Below, in pieces: positions 34,512 to 42,618 of a stretch of DNA of 64,000 nt (its first letter is position 1; each line of letters begins with the position of its first letter). This stretch comes from Phenylobacterium sp. Root1290. Lineage in GTDB: Bacteria > Pseudomonadota > Alphaproteobacteria > Caulobacterales > Caulobacteraceae. The stretch covers positions 3,284 through 67,283 of the forward strand of contig NZ_LMEE01000002.1 of NCBI RefSeq assembly GCF_001425305.1, read 5' to 3'. A program made the translations under genes and the position numbers. Below the pieces are notes generated by a model. It saw only the letters and a program-made list of their open reading frames with translations, had not been told where the DNA came from and did not search any database.

Positions 34512-34799
34512 TTAGTTGGTCTCTCCGCCCACCGAGGCGGCCGAACTGATGCTCGAGGCGAGACCCGTCGGCTGGATGACCTTGCCGGTTCGGTAGCGCT
34601 CCTGGGCTCCGGCCGCGCGCGCGCCGTCAGACGGCGGCTGGGGCACGGCCGAGTAGACGGCGTCGGGGTTGGTGATCTGGGCCACGGCGGCCTGCCTCAC
34701 GGCGTAGCCGAAGTCGGAGCTGAGGTGCTTCTGGCTGTAGACGCAGCCTGAGAGGCTGGAGGCCAGGGCGACGAGGACGACTGTCTTCAAGACGCTCAT
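34512..34799 (-). CDS. cpaD: Small CpaD-like pilus lipoprotein
   Basis: 95-residue lipoprotein: signal with lipobox SSLSGC (start MSVLKTVVLV, 34799, preceded by AGGAAAG). The body (DFGYAVRQAAVAQITNPDA, SDGARAAGAQERYRTGKV) matches the C-terminal half of CpaD, which holds the invariant FG-AT/AV-NLAAQ-like helix and YR-G ending. The usual CpaD is roughly twice as long, so this is a reduced form or a distant member. It lies between cpaC and cpaE, the expected place. In the family CpaD stabilises the secretin. Confidence 0.65.
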   Translation of the reverse strand: MSVLKTVVLVALASSLSGCVYSQKHLSSDFGYAVRQAAVAQITNPDAVYSAVPQPPSDGARAAGAQERYRTGKVIQPTGLASSISSAASVGGETN

Positions 34800-34809
34800 C
34801 TTGGCTTTC

Positions 34810-36252
34810 CTAGTAGAGGACATGGCCGTGGGGGCCTTCGACGCCGCCGCGGGTCGGATCGGCCGACATCAGGGCGCGGTCTTCCGGACGCACCCGCGGC
34901 CCCGAGGCCTGCTGGGCGCCGAACAGGAAGAGCTCGAAGTCCGACGGCGGGACGTAGGCGTCGCCGGGCCCAACGATCTTGCCCCGGCGCGGGGTCACCA
35001 GATGCGGGGTCACGACGATGACCAGCTCGGTCTCCTCGCGCTGGTAGCCGCTCGAGCGGAACAGCGCGCCCAGCACTGGCATGTCGCCGACGAAGGGGAA
35101 CTGGCGGATCTGGTTCTGGTAGTCTTCCTTCAGCAGCCCGGCGACCATGAAGGACTCCCCGTCCCTCAGCTCGACCGTAGTCTTGGCGCGGCGGACCTTG
35201 ATCCCGGGGATCTTGATCAGGCCCAGGTCGACCGAGACCGTCGGGTCGATGCTCGACACCTCGGGATTGACCACCAGGTTGATCAGCCCGTCCTTCAGCA
35301 GGGTCGGCGTGAAGGCCAGCGCCACCCCGAACTGCTTGAATTCCACGGTGATCGTCGGCGCGACGTCGCCTGTGCCCGTCGTCTGGGCGACCGGGATCGG
35401 GAACTCGCCGCCGGCCAGGAAGCTGGCCGTATCGCCAGACATCGCCACCAGGTTCGGCTCGGCCAGGGTCTTGGTCAGGCCCTTGGTCTCCAGCGCGTCC
35501 AGCAGGATCTCGAGATTGCCGTTGTAGAGCGCGGCCACGGCGCCGAAGCTGTCGATCAGCTGGCCGCCGTTCTTCACGATCGTGTCGCCGGTGAACACCG
35601 CCAGGAAGGGGTCGTCGCCCGACCGGCTGGCGCCGCTGGTCGGGTCCCAGTCGCTGCGATTGACGTTGAGCTTCAGGCCCTTGGCGGTCGTGCGGTTCAT
35701 CTCCACGAAGCGCACCGACAGCATGATCTGCTGCGTGCCTTCGACGCCCAGCATGTTGACCACCTTGGTTGGGGCGTAGGATTCCGCCAGCGCCAGGACC
35801 TGCTGCAGCGCCGCCGGGCTGCTGACCGTCCCCGACACCACCACCGACTGGTTGGCCGGCCGCACCGCCACATCGCGCTCGTTCGGCAGCAGGTCATGCA
35901 GCCGGCGCTTGAGGCTGTCTATGTCCGCCGAGACCACGACATTGGCCGCAGAGATCAGTCGCTTGCCGGGACCGTAGATGGTCAGGCCCGTGGCGCCGGG
36001 CTTCTTGCCGACGACGTAGATCGAGCGGGTGCTGAGCGGCAGCACGTCGGCGATCTCGGGATTGGCCACCATCACGTCGCTGTAGGGCGCTGGCAGCTCG
36101 ATCACCTGCGACTTGCCGGCGGGCACCTCGATCTCGACCATGCTGTCATAGGCGCCTGCCGCCGGGGCCTGCGCTGACGCCGGTGGAGCGATGGCCAAGA
36201 CCATGCTGGCGGCCATGAGCGCTGCGCTCAGGAGCTTTGCTTTGGTGTTCAT
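34810..36252 (-). CDS. cpaC: CpaC/RcpA secretin of the Tad pilus
   Basis: 480-residue outer-membrane secretin. Signal peptide ends ASAQ, followed by the pilus-type N-domain (VEIEVPAGKSQVIELPAPYSD) and a BON/secretin_N region. The secretin core runs from about residue 165 to 430: QQIMLSVRFVEMNR, ALYNGNLEILLDALE, AEPNLVAMSGDTASFLAGGEFPIPV and the closing ITVEFKQFGVALAFTPTLL, SFMVAGLL, ELVIVVTPHLV. Start has GGGGGAA upstream. It forms the gated pore for the pilus. Confidence 0.95.
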   Translation of the reverse strand: MNTKAKLLSAALMAASMVLAIAPPASAQAPAAGAYDSMVEIEVPAGKSQVIELPAPYSDVMVANPEIADVLPLSTRSIYVVGKKPGATGLTIYGPGKRLISAANVVVSADIDSLKRRLHDLLPNERDVAVRPANQSVVVSGTVSSPAALQQVLALAESYAPTKVVNMLGVEGTQQIMLSVRFVEMNRTTAKGLKLNVNRSDWDPTSGASRSGDDPFLAVFTGDTIVKNGGQLIDSFGAVAALYNGNLEILLDALETKGLTKTLAEPNLVAMSGDTASFLAGGEFPIPVAQTTGTGDVAPTITVEFKQFGVALAFTPTLLKDGLINLVVNPEVSSIDPTVSVDLGLIKIPGIKVRRAKTTVELRDGESFMVAGLLKEDYQNQIRQFPFVGDMPVLGALFRSSGYQREETELVIVVTPHLVTPRRGKIVGPGDAYVPPSDFELFLFGAQQASGPRVRPEDRALMSADPTRGGVEGPHGHVLY

Positions 36253-36305
36253 TTTCGTTCCCCCCTGGGGCCGCCGCGCGGCCGGGATTTCCGAAAGTCC
36301 CGTCT

Positions 36306-37154
36306 CTAGAAGGCCCGAACCGAGTAGCCCGAGGTCTCGACCCCGCGCGTGACCTTGACCTCGGTCAGGCCCGAATTCATCGGCGAGGCGACGCGCGGAG
36401 CCCGCCGCACCGGCGCGGCCTTGCGAGCGCCCGGCCCGGCCAGGTCCGAGACCGTGGTCAGCTTGCGGCTCAGCGCGCCGACGTCGGCCGAAGATCGCAG
36501 CATCAGAGACACCTCCCCGACCGACTGGCCGAGCGAGATCGCCTGCGCCTGGTCGGGCGTCACCTCGACGGTGACCGCCTTGGAGACCAGCGGCTTGTCG
36601 GCCTCCTGGTCGCTCATCTGGTCGACGCCCAGCACCCGGCTGTTCTCGGCCAGAACCTGGGTGACAGTGGTCTCGTTGTCCCCCTTGCCGACCTTGCGGG
36701 TCAGCAGGATGTCGACATGGTCGCCCGGCAGGGCGAACCCGCCGACGGCGACGACATCGCTCGAAGGAATGCTCACCGCACGCATGCCTTGGGCCAGCGA
36801 GCCCGAAAGGTTGGTCTTGTTGTCGGCGCCGCTGAGCTTGGAAGCCAGGATCGGCTCGTTCACCGCCAGCGACCGCACCGCCGTCCTGGCGGGCAGGTTC
36901 TTGCCGACCAACAGGTCCGCCGACTGGAACGACCCGGCCGGCACCGCCCCGCTGGGATAGTTGACCGTCTTCAGCATGATCGGCTTCAACTCCACGCCCC
37001 GCTCGATGGGGGTCATGGCGACGACGACCGGGGTCATGGCGGCGGCCTGGACGGGCGCCGTCTTCTGGGAGTTGAGCACGCCCCGCACCAGCAGGACGGC
37101 GATCAGGCCCAGGAAGATGGCCAGGGCGAATGAGGCAAGCGTACGCAAAGACAT
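36306..37154 (-). CDS. cpaB: CpaB, SAF-domain pilus-assembly protein
   Basis: 282-residue periplasmic protein with one N-terminal membrane helix (residues about 8-28, LASFALAIFLGLIAVLLVRG). The SAF domain (about 45-110: VVVAMTPIERGVELKPIMLK, PSGAVPAGSFQSADLLVG) follows, then the RcpC domain with PGDHVDILLTRKVG and VTVEVTPDQAQAISLGQSVG. GGAAGG stands before the start. It starts about 130 bp after the pilA stop, separated by a strong hairpin. Confidence 0.92.
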   Translation of the reverse strand: MSLRTLASFALAIFLGLIAVLLVRGVLNSQKTAPVQAAAMTPVVVAMTPIERGVELKPIMLKTVNYPSGAVPAGSFQSADLLVGKNLPARTAVRSLAVNEPILASKLSGADNKTNLSGSLAQGMRAVSIPSSDVVAVGGFALPGDHVDILLTRKVGKGDNETTVTQVLAENSRVLGVDQMSDQEADKPLVSKAVTVEVTPDQAQAISLGQSVGEVSLMLRSSADVGALSRKLTTVSDLAGPGARKAAPVRRAPRVASPMNSGLTEVKVTRGVETSGYSVRAF

Positions 37155-37231
37155 CGACGGCCTTCCGTAGATAGCTGCTCTATCGGGGGGGCGGGCTCAG
37201 CGAGCGCCGCGGATCGATTGTGCGAACCGCC

Positions 37232-37267
37232 CGGCGCGCCGCCCTGTCACGGAGAGGCGGCGCGCCG
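37232..37267 (-). promoter_or_regulatory. Perfect 12-bp stem-loop between pilA and cpaB
   Basis: Arms 37232-37243 and 37256-37267 are exact inverted copies (CGGCGCGCCGCC), with a 12-base loop. No U run follows on the minus strand, so it is likely an mRNA-stabilising or attenuating structure. It would keep pilA mRNA much more abundant than the assembly genes. A partial terminator is an alternative. Confidence 0.6.
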
Positions 37268-37282
37268 AACGACGGGGCCCTG

Positions 37283-37459
37283 TTACGGCCAGACGACGCC
37301 AGTGATCGCGGTGCCGGCATCTCCCAGCGCGTCGGAGATGGCGGTCCCAAACGCGCCGGCAGCGACGGCGATGCCGCTGCCGATGATGGCCAGGATCAGA
37401 ACATACTCGGCAGCCGAGGCGCCGGACTCGTCTTTGAGGAATGCAACAAACTTGGACAT
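37283..37459 (-). CDS. pilA: Flp/Fap-type major pilin
   Basis: 58-residue Flp pilin. The short basic leader MSKFVAFLKDESG is followed by ASAAEYVLILAIIGSGIAV, with the Glu-Tyr pair and hydrophobic stretch at the start of the mature pilin. The family cleavage is after Gly13, before ASAAEY. A hydrophobic tail with an ITGVVWP end closes it. Start ATG 37459 has GGGAG six bases before it; stop TAA at 37283-37285. It is first in the operon, as in Caulobacter. PilA is polymerised by CpaA-F and TadB/C. Confidence 0.93.
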   Translation of the reverse strand: MSKFVAFLKDESGASAAEYVLILAIIGSGIAVAAGAFGTAISDALGDAGTAITGVVWP

Positions 37460-37853
37460 GTGTAGCTCCCACCAAATGGACGACAGGCCGCGCCACCATG
37501 GCTAACGGCGGATCTAGGGCTGAAGTGCTGGGAACCCCCCAATCGCTTCTACCTTGAGGCAATTTAATCCACAGGCTTAACCAACTGTAAACCTAAATAC
37601 ATGGTTAACAGTCGCCAACTCGAAGAATTCATTATTGAATTCGTGCGCTCGGCGCACAACTCAAGGTCAGACTTCTAATGTTATTGAATGTTAAAGTTCT
37701 CAGACCTGGATCATGACCTGACCAGCCGCCAGCACGCTTTTCGCTCACAAGGGGTATTGGGCTCGCCCCCGCACTTCGCGCCAAGCGAACACCTCAACTT
37801 ATCGGTGCTGTCGGTAATCGTTCGCAGCGCAACCCAGAGGTATGTACGTAAAT
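37460..37853. other. AT-rich pilA upstream region with CtrA-like half-sites
   Basis: 394 bp without a gene, noticeably AT-richer than the rest. On the minus strand the octamer TTAACCAT, a CtrA-type half-site, lies at 37601-37608, and TTAA(N7)TAAA at 37577-37591 resembles a CtrA full site. Both lie 115-150 bp upstream of pilA. Two inverted repeats follow upstream: GAATTC-ATTATT-GAATTC (37625-37642) and GTGCGC-TCG-GCGCAC (37643-37657). In Caulobacter CtrA activates pilA, which fits. The left part, near 37700-37850, has no further signal that I can read. Confidence 0.5.
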
Positions 37854-38840
37854 TCAGTAATCGCTGGCGGCGGGCCGCTGACGACTTGAACGACGCAGGC
37901 GAAAAGTCATCGGCGACACCGATCGACGCACGATCTGGCCTGCGCCCCAGGCGGCCAGCCCCGTCGCCGCCAGCAATTCGAGGGTCACAAAGACCTCGAC
38001 AGCCCCGGCCGGGGGCGACGCCAGCAGCAGGAACGGCGTGAACAGCGGCACGTAGATCAGCCAGCCGAATGTCGCGCCGCCGGATGCGGCGGTCATGGCG
38101 ACGAACAGCGACACCAACAGCACAGCAAACATCGGCCGCGCCAGGTTCTGGGCGTCGGCGCTGTCGCGGGCCAAGGCGCCGACCATGACCGTGAGGAAGC
38201 CGTAGAAGCCGAAGGTCAGCAGATAGATCACGCCCGCTCGCGCCAGCATCAGCGGCTCTGTGAAAGCCTGGAGGACTCCAGCCAGGGAGCCGGCCGCAGA
38301 TGGCGCGAAGGTCGCCACCGCCGCCGGCGCGGCGAGCCAAGTCGCCACCACCAGCACCGAGACGGCGCCGACGCCCAGGACCTTGCCCAGCACGATGTCG
38401 AACGGCCGCGCGGCCGACAGCAGGATCTCCAGCGCCCTGTTGGCGCGCTCGCGGACCACCGCCTGCAGCAACATTCCCAGCGAGCCGATCAGCGTCACCC
38501 AGAGCAGCATGACCACCAGGAACCGCGAGGCGCCCTCCGGGTCGGCGGCCTTCACCTGCACAGGCGCGGCGCGGACCAGGCCGCCCTCGCTGCGCAACAC
38601 CTCGACGACCCGCGCCCTTCCCGCTTCGGACAGCGGAAAGTCCGCGCTGAAGCGGGCCTCGAAGCCGCCGTCGACCTCGCCGGTCAGCACCAACTCCGCC
38701 TGCGGCGCCGGCGGCGTTCGGGCCAACAGCATTCCGCCGCCGGTCAACAGCGGCCCGATCGCCAGGGCCAGCCAGAAGCTGCCCGTCGTGGCGTAGGCGC
38801 GAAACTCGCGCGTCGCGATGAGCCACGACGGAGAGGTCAT
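37854..38840 (-). CDS. ABC-2 type transporter permease (NatB-like)
   Basis: 328-residue inner-membrane permease. One helix near the N-terminus, a periplasmic domain (about 40-105), then five or six helices from about residue 115 on (FLVVMLLWVTLIGSLGMLL, VSVLVVATWLAAPAAVAT, FGFYGFLTVMVGAL). RERANRALEILLSAARP is typical of the ABC-2 exporter permease. The start ATG 38840 overlaps the ATPase stop (ATGA); the longer frame to 39347 is antisense overlap. Substrate unknown (NatAB export Na+; others export drugs). Confidence 0.88.
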   Translation of the reverse strand: MTSPSWLIATREFRAYATTGSFWLALAIGPLLTGGGMLLARTPPAPQAELVLTGEVDGGFEARFSADFPLSEAGRARVVEVLRSEGGLVRAAPVQVKAADPEGASRFLVVMLLWVTLIGSLGMLLQAVVRERANRALEILLSAARPFDIVLGKVLGVGAVSVLVVATWLAAPAAVATFAPSAAGSLAGVLQAFTEPLMLARAGVIYLLTFGFYGFLTVMVGALARDSADAQNLARPMFAVLLVSLFVAMTAASGGATFGWLIYVPLFTPFLLLASPPAGAVEVFVTLELLAATGLAAWGAGQIVRRSVSPMTFRLRRSSRQRPAASDY

Positions 38841-39787
38841 GCCACCCGCCGCTCGGGCGCCGCCTCGGAGGCCAGGCCCCAGAAGGCGCCTTCCAAGTCG
38901 GCCTTGATCGGTTCGAACGCGAAGATCGGCACGGCGTGATCGGCCAGGGCCCGCATCAGGGCCGGATGGGTGACGTCCTGAGGCAAGGTCACGCGCCAGC
39001 GCGCCGCCTCGCCCATGCGCGCGGCCATCGGCGCCAGGGTCCCTCCGACCGCCGCCGCCGCCCGCGCCAGGCCCAGGTCGTCCGGCGTAACCACCACCGC
39101 GCCATGCGGCGAGGACGCTGCGGCCTCGTCGGTCCGCCCCTCGAACACGGTCCGCCCCCGCGCCAGGATCACGATCCGGTCGCAGAGGCTTTCGGCCGAC
39201 GCCATCGAATGGGTCGAGAACAGGATCGCGCCGCCGCCGGCGCGGAATTCGAAGAACAGCGAATGGACCTCGCTCTGCGCGATCGGGTCGAGGCCCGAGA
39301 ACGGCTCGTCCAGGATCAACAGGTCGGGCTGGTGCGCCAGCGCGCACAGCAGTTGCACGCGCTGGGCGTTGCCCTTCGACAGCTCGCCGACCCGCGCGCG
39401 CCGCCGCTCGGCCAGGCCGATCCGCTCCAGCAGGCGGTCGGCGGCGCGGTAGGCGTCCGCCTTCGCCACCCCCTTGAGCCGCGCATGAAAGGCGATGACG
39501 TCGCGCGCCCGCTCGCGCGGAAACAGCCCGCGCTCCTCAGGCAGAAAGCCGACCCGCCGCCGCGCCGTATGGTCGGCCGCCCGGCCGAACAGCTCGATAC
39601 GTCCGGCGTCGGGCGTCAGCAGGCCGAGAATGCAGCGAAGCGTCGTGCTCTTGCCCGCGCCGTTCACACCGATGAAGCCGGTGATGCTTCCGGCCGCGAG
39701 TTGCATGGAAACGTCGACGACGCCTCCCCCGCCAGCAAAGCGCTTGGCGAGCGACTCCACGCGCAGGGCATCGGGCGCAGCATGCAT
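38837..39787 (-). CDS. ABC transporter ATP-binding protein (NatA-like)
   Basis: 316-residue ATPase. Walker A GVNGAGKST at 40-48, signature-like ELSKGNAQRVQLL, Walker B LLILDEPFSGLDP and the H-loop STHSM. The signature begins LSKG rather than LSGG, common in the NatA subgroup. The C-terminal 80 residues form a small accessory domain. It pairs with the permease immediately downstream. GGAAGG precedes the ATG. The pair sits between the two groups of pilus genes; relation to pili is not shown. Confidence 0.9.
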   Translation of the reverse strand: MHAAPDALRVESLAKRFAGGGGVVDVSMQLAAGSITGFIGVNGAGKSTTLRCILGLLTPDAGRIELFGRAADHTARRRVGFLPEERGLFPRERARDVIAFHARLKGVAKADAYRAADRLLERIGLAERRRARVGELSKGNAQRVQLLCALAHQPDLLILDEPFSGLDPIAQSEVHSLFFEFRAGGGAILFSTHSMASAESLCDRIVILARGRTVFEGRTDEAAASSPHGAVVVTPDDLGLARAAAAVGGTLAPMAARMGEAARWRVTLPQDVTHPALMRALADHAVPIFAFEPIKADLEGAFWGLASEAAPERRVA

Positions 39788-39879
39788 GGAGCGAGCCTTC
39801 CCTTGCTGCGATTAATCTTTTGCTAACGACGTTGATTGCGCTCATCTTTGTCGGGTCACCGTGTGCCTGGAGGGGCGAC

Positions 39880-40068
39880 ATGTCCCGCTTCAAAAGACTG
39901 GCGCCCTACTTCATCGTCGGCCCGATCAGCGGGCCGCTGCTGGCCGGCGTGGTGATCAATTTCCGCGAGGGACGGCCGGTGCTGGGCGGGCTCTACGCGA
40001 TCGCCCTGGTGCAATACCTGCTGCTTCTGCCGACCATCACCGCCCAGCTCGGCCTCAACCTGGCCTGA
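39880..40068 (+). CDS. Small two-helix membrane protein
   Basis: 62-residue protein from ATG 39880, with GGAGGGG six bases before it. Two hydrophobic segments, IVGPISGPLLAGVVINF and LYAIALVQYLLLLPTITAQL, separated by a short charged turn REGRP. Function unknown. It is alone on the plus strand between the minus-strand ABC genes and tadE genes. Confidence 0.6.
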   Translation: MSRFKRLAPYFIVGPISGPLLAGVVINFREGRPVLGGLYAIALVQYLLLLPTITAQLGLNLA

Positions 40069-40075
40069 CGAGGCC

Positions 40076-40465
40076 TCAGGCCGCCGGATAGCAGGCGGTG
40101 GCCGAGAGCGGGATGATTGTCGAGGTGAACCCCGTCGAGAACGTATAGTTGGCGGTGCCGACCACCCTGTTGCCGCAGGCCGCGCTAGTCCTCGTGAACG
40201 TCGGGGCGACCGGACCTTTGTAGCGGCTCTTCGCATAGGCATCGGTCGTCGTCTGGTTGGTGCAGATCGTGGTCTTCACGCTTGCGCAGCGGGCCGCATC
40301 CTCGGCGGCGTAGTTCAGGGTCGAGACCGTATAGATCATCAGGCTCAGATTGATCGCGCCGATGGTCAGGATGATCATCGGCGCCAGGATCAGCACGAAC
40401 TCCGCGGCCGCCGCGCCTCGCTCCTCGCGCCAGAACCGCCTGATCAGCCTGCGCAAGGTCGGCAT
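40076..40465 (-). CDS. TadE-like pseudopilin
   Basis: 129-residue protein: a basic N-terminus (RRLIRRFWREERG), then the TadE motif GAAAAEFVLILAPMIILTIGAI, a membrane helix and a periplasmic body with two Cys pairs (residues about 62-75 and 98-127). Pseudopilins of this type are cut by CpaA after the Gly before AAAAEF and help start the pilus. It starts one base after the preceding gene ends. Confidence 0.82.
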   Translation of the reverse strand: MPTLRRLIRRFWREERGAAAAEFVLILAPMIILTIGAINLSLMIYTVSTLNYAAEDAARCASVKTTICTNQTTTDAYAKSRYKGPVAPTFTRTSAACGNRVVGTANYTFSTGFTSTIIPLSATACYPAA

Positions 40466-40466
40466 T

Positions 40467-41012
40467 TCAGTTCATCCGCATCCAGGTGGTCTTGGTGATC
40501 GGCGTCGTCAGCAGGCTGGCCATCGAGACGTTCCCGAACACCGGCTCGTAGGGATACGACACCGTGACCTGCACGTAGTCGCCCGGCGCTGTCGTGCTGC
40601 CCGAAACCTGGGTCGCGCAGGTGAACGGGCTTGGCTTGGTCGGCGCCGAACCGAGCGTTCCCGTCGTCCCCACCGCCACGAGCGCGCCTGCGCTGTTGAC
40701 GCAGTAATAGCCCTCGGTCGGACTGCCGGAGACGACCGTTACGGCTGTTCCCAGCGTCGTCGATTGCGCGGCCGTCAGGATCGTCGTCGCCAGACCCGAG
40801 CAATTCGTCACCGCCGGCAGCTTGGCGGACCTGTCGCAGGATTTCCAGACCGCGTGGCTCGCCGCCTGCGCCGCCATCTGCAGCTGCATCTTCTGGAAGA
40901 CGTAGATCCCCAGGTCCACGGCGTTGAGCAACGGCAGCACCAGCACCGCCAGCCACAGCACGAACTCGACCGCCGCCGCGCCCTTGGTCTCGCGGATGAA
41001 GCGCGCGCTCAT
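40467..41012 (-). CDS. TadE/TadF-like pseudopilin
   Basis: 181-residue protein with the same N-terminal motif (RETKGAAAVEFVLWLAVLVLPLLNAV) and a longer periplasmic part containing several Cys (CDRS, NCSG, YYCVN, TCAT). The start ATG 41012 overlaps the TadG stop (ATGA), so it is coupled to that gene. Likely minor pilin or assembly factor. Confidence 0.82.
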   Translation of the reverse strand: MSARFIRETKGAAAVEFVLWLAVLVLPLLNAVDLGIYVFQKMQLQMAAQAASHAVWKSCDRSAKLPAVTNCSGLATTILTAAQSTTLGTAVTVVSGSPTEGYYCVNSAGALVAVGTTGTLGSAPTKPSPFTCATQVSGSTTAPGDYVQVTVSYPYEPVFGNVSMASLLTTPITKTTWMRMN

Positions 41013-42382
41013 TGGACCAGCACCGTGCGCGTGGCGTTGGCGCCGGTCGGGGGCTTCAAGCCCGCCTGCGGGCACTCGGTCTGCTTCTCCAGGAATGTCG
41101 TCGTGCCGTTGGACCGGAACGTATCGACCACCAGGGCAAAGCAGTTGTGGCCGTTGCTGGCCTTGTTGACGATGCCGCTGACCTGGACCTCGGCCTTCGG
41201 CAGATAGATCAGGCCCGTGATGTTCCAGGTCGGGCTGTTGCCCGCCGCCGACCAGTCGATGCCGGACGTCAGGGCCGGGTCCTGATAGACGGCTACACCC
41301 GACCACGTCCCATAGGTCGGCGCGGCGATGTCCGCCGTGCCGCCCCCGGCCAGGATGTGATTGACCCCGCCCGCCGAGGGGCCGGCGAAGACAACGGTCA
41401 GCGCCGAGCCAGCAGCGGTCTTAAGCGTCTTCCCGCCCGAGATCGTCACCGCCCCTCTCCTGACCACCAAGACCGTGCCGCCAGGCGGGGTGGTGAGCGT
41501 CACATTGTCGGTGATGTTGAGAGGCCCGCACCGCTTCACTACCGATCCGAGCGTGCGATTGCTGTTCCAAGTCTCCGGCGAATAGCTGCTGCAGTCGTTC
41601 GCAGGGATGTTGGCCGCCAGACCCGAATAGGGATCGGCGATGTACGGGACGCCGGTCGTGCCTGTGCCACCGGCCGCGCAATTGCTCTGGTTGCCGCCCG
41701 CATCCGAGCCGTCGGCGTTGAGATTGCCCCCGTTGCAACGCGCCCTGCCGTTGGTGCCGACGCGGCAGCCCGACAGGTCCGCGCTGCTGCAGCCGTTGCA
41801 GCGGATGCCCTCGACGTTCGCCCCGCCCGACGCCAGCGCCAGCAGGCAATAGGTGTCCTTGACCCTGGGCGCGGCGATCGCGGTCGCCTGCACCCTCTGC
41901 GCACGTCCACCGTTCAAGTCCACGTCGCCGTCGAAACCGACGATCCGCGTCAGGTTCAGCGGCATCAGCCGGGTGATCGTCACGCGGTAGCAATCGCTGC
42001 TGGTCGCCGGCGCCGGACAGGTCGCCGTGTTGGTCGCAAAGACCGTGGTGGCGGCAGCCCCGTCCGTGAAGCCGAACTTGGTCGCCACCGACTTGGCCTC
42101 GACATCGTAATAGGGCGTCAGGGCGCTCACGCAGCCTGGGATCGTAGAGGCGCAGCCGTTGGTCGCCGCCGCCATGGCCGCGGCGTCCGCCGCCGCCTGC
42201 ATCGAACGCTGGGCGAAGAACCAGCTCGAGGCCTCGGTGGCCATGCCCAGCATGCCGATGATGGGAATGAGCATGAGGGTCAGCATCGGGCTGACGCTCC
42301 CGCGGCCGTCACGCCCGAAGGCGAACATTCGCCGCAGAAGTCCGGGCCGCGACCGTTCAGATCTCTTGCAGACCCCGCCCAT
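41009..42382 (-). CDS. TadG-like Flp-pilus-associated protein
   Basis: 457-residue protein from ATG 42382 (a GTG at 42412 is possible). The N-terminus has a GRGSVSPMLTLMLIPIIGMLG helix of the TadE/TadG (PF13400) type, then AQRSMQAAADAAAMAAA. The rest is an exported Gly/Ser/Asn-rich region rich in Cys (CNGCSSADLSGC, CNGGN, NCAAGG) and the vWA-like tail seen in TadG is not obvious. It heads the operon tadG, tadF, tadE. Expected place: periplasmic or surface-linked part of the pilus. Confidence 0.75.
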   Translation of the reverse strand: MGGVCKRSERSRPGLLRRMFAFGRDGRGSVSPMLTLMLIPIIGMLGMATEASSWFFAQRSMQAAADAAAMAAATNGCASTIPGCVSALTPYYDVEAKSVATKFGFTDGAAATTVFATNTATCPAPATSSDCYRVTITRLMPLNLTRIVGFDGDVDLNGGRAQRVQATAIAAPRVKDTYCLLALASGGANVEGIRCNGCSSADLSGCRVGTNGRARCNGGNLNADGSDAGGNQSNCAAGGTGTTGVPYIADPYSGLAANIPANDCSSYSPETWNSNRTLGSVVKRCGPLNITDNVTLTTPPGGTVLVVRRGAVTISGGKTLKTAAGSALTVVFAGPSAGGVNHILAGGGTADIAAPTYGTWSGVAVYQDPALTSGIDWSAAGNSPTWNITGLIYLPKAEVQVSGIVNKASNGHNCFALVVDTFRSNGTTTFLEKQTECPQAGLKPPTGANATRTVLVQ

Positions 42383-42618
42383 GACAGACAGTCCACCAGC
42401 TGACAGGCGCACCTATCTTGCGCCCGACTTCATTAGAGATCCAAGTTCATCGCCTTTTCAATAGCGCGACTCTTGTTACGCGAATTTGGCAGGCGATATC
42501 AAACATAGAGCGAACGATTTTTTCTTAACACATTCCTTAACACACAAATCTCGCGGAACATTTACTTCGCTAGACACGGCCCCAAGGCCTCACAACCCTG
42601 AATTACGAACCCCAACCG

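Noticed and set aside
42525..42540. TTAA(N8)TTAA upstream of TadG, possible CtrA site
   Set aside because: Spacing is 8 rather than 7, and the region is AT-rich so chance matches are expected; not reported as a site.
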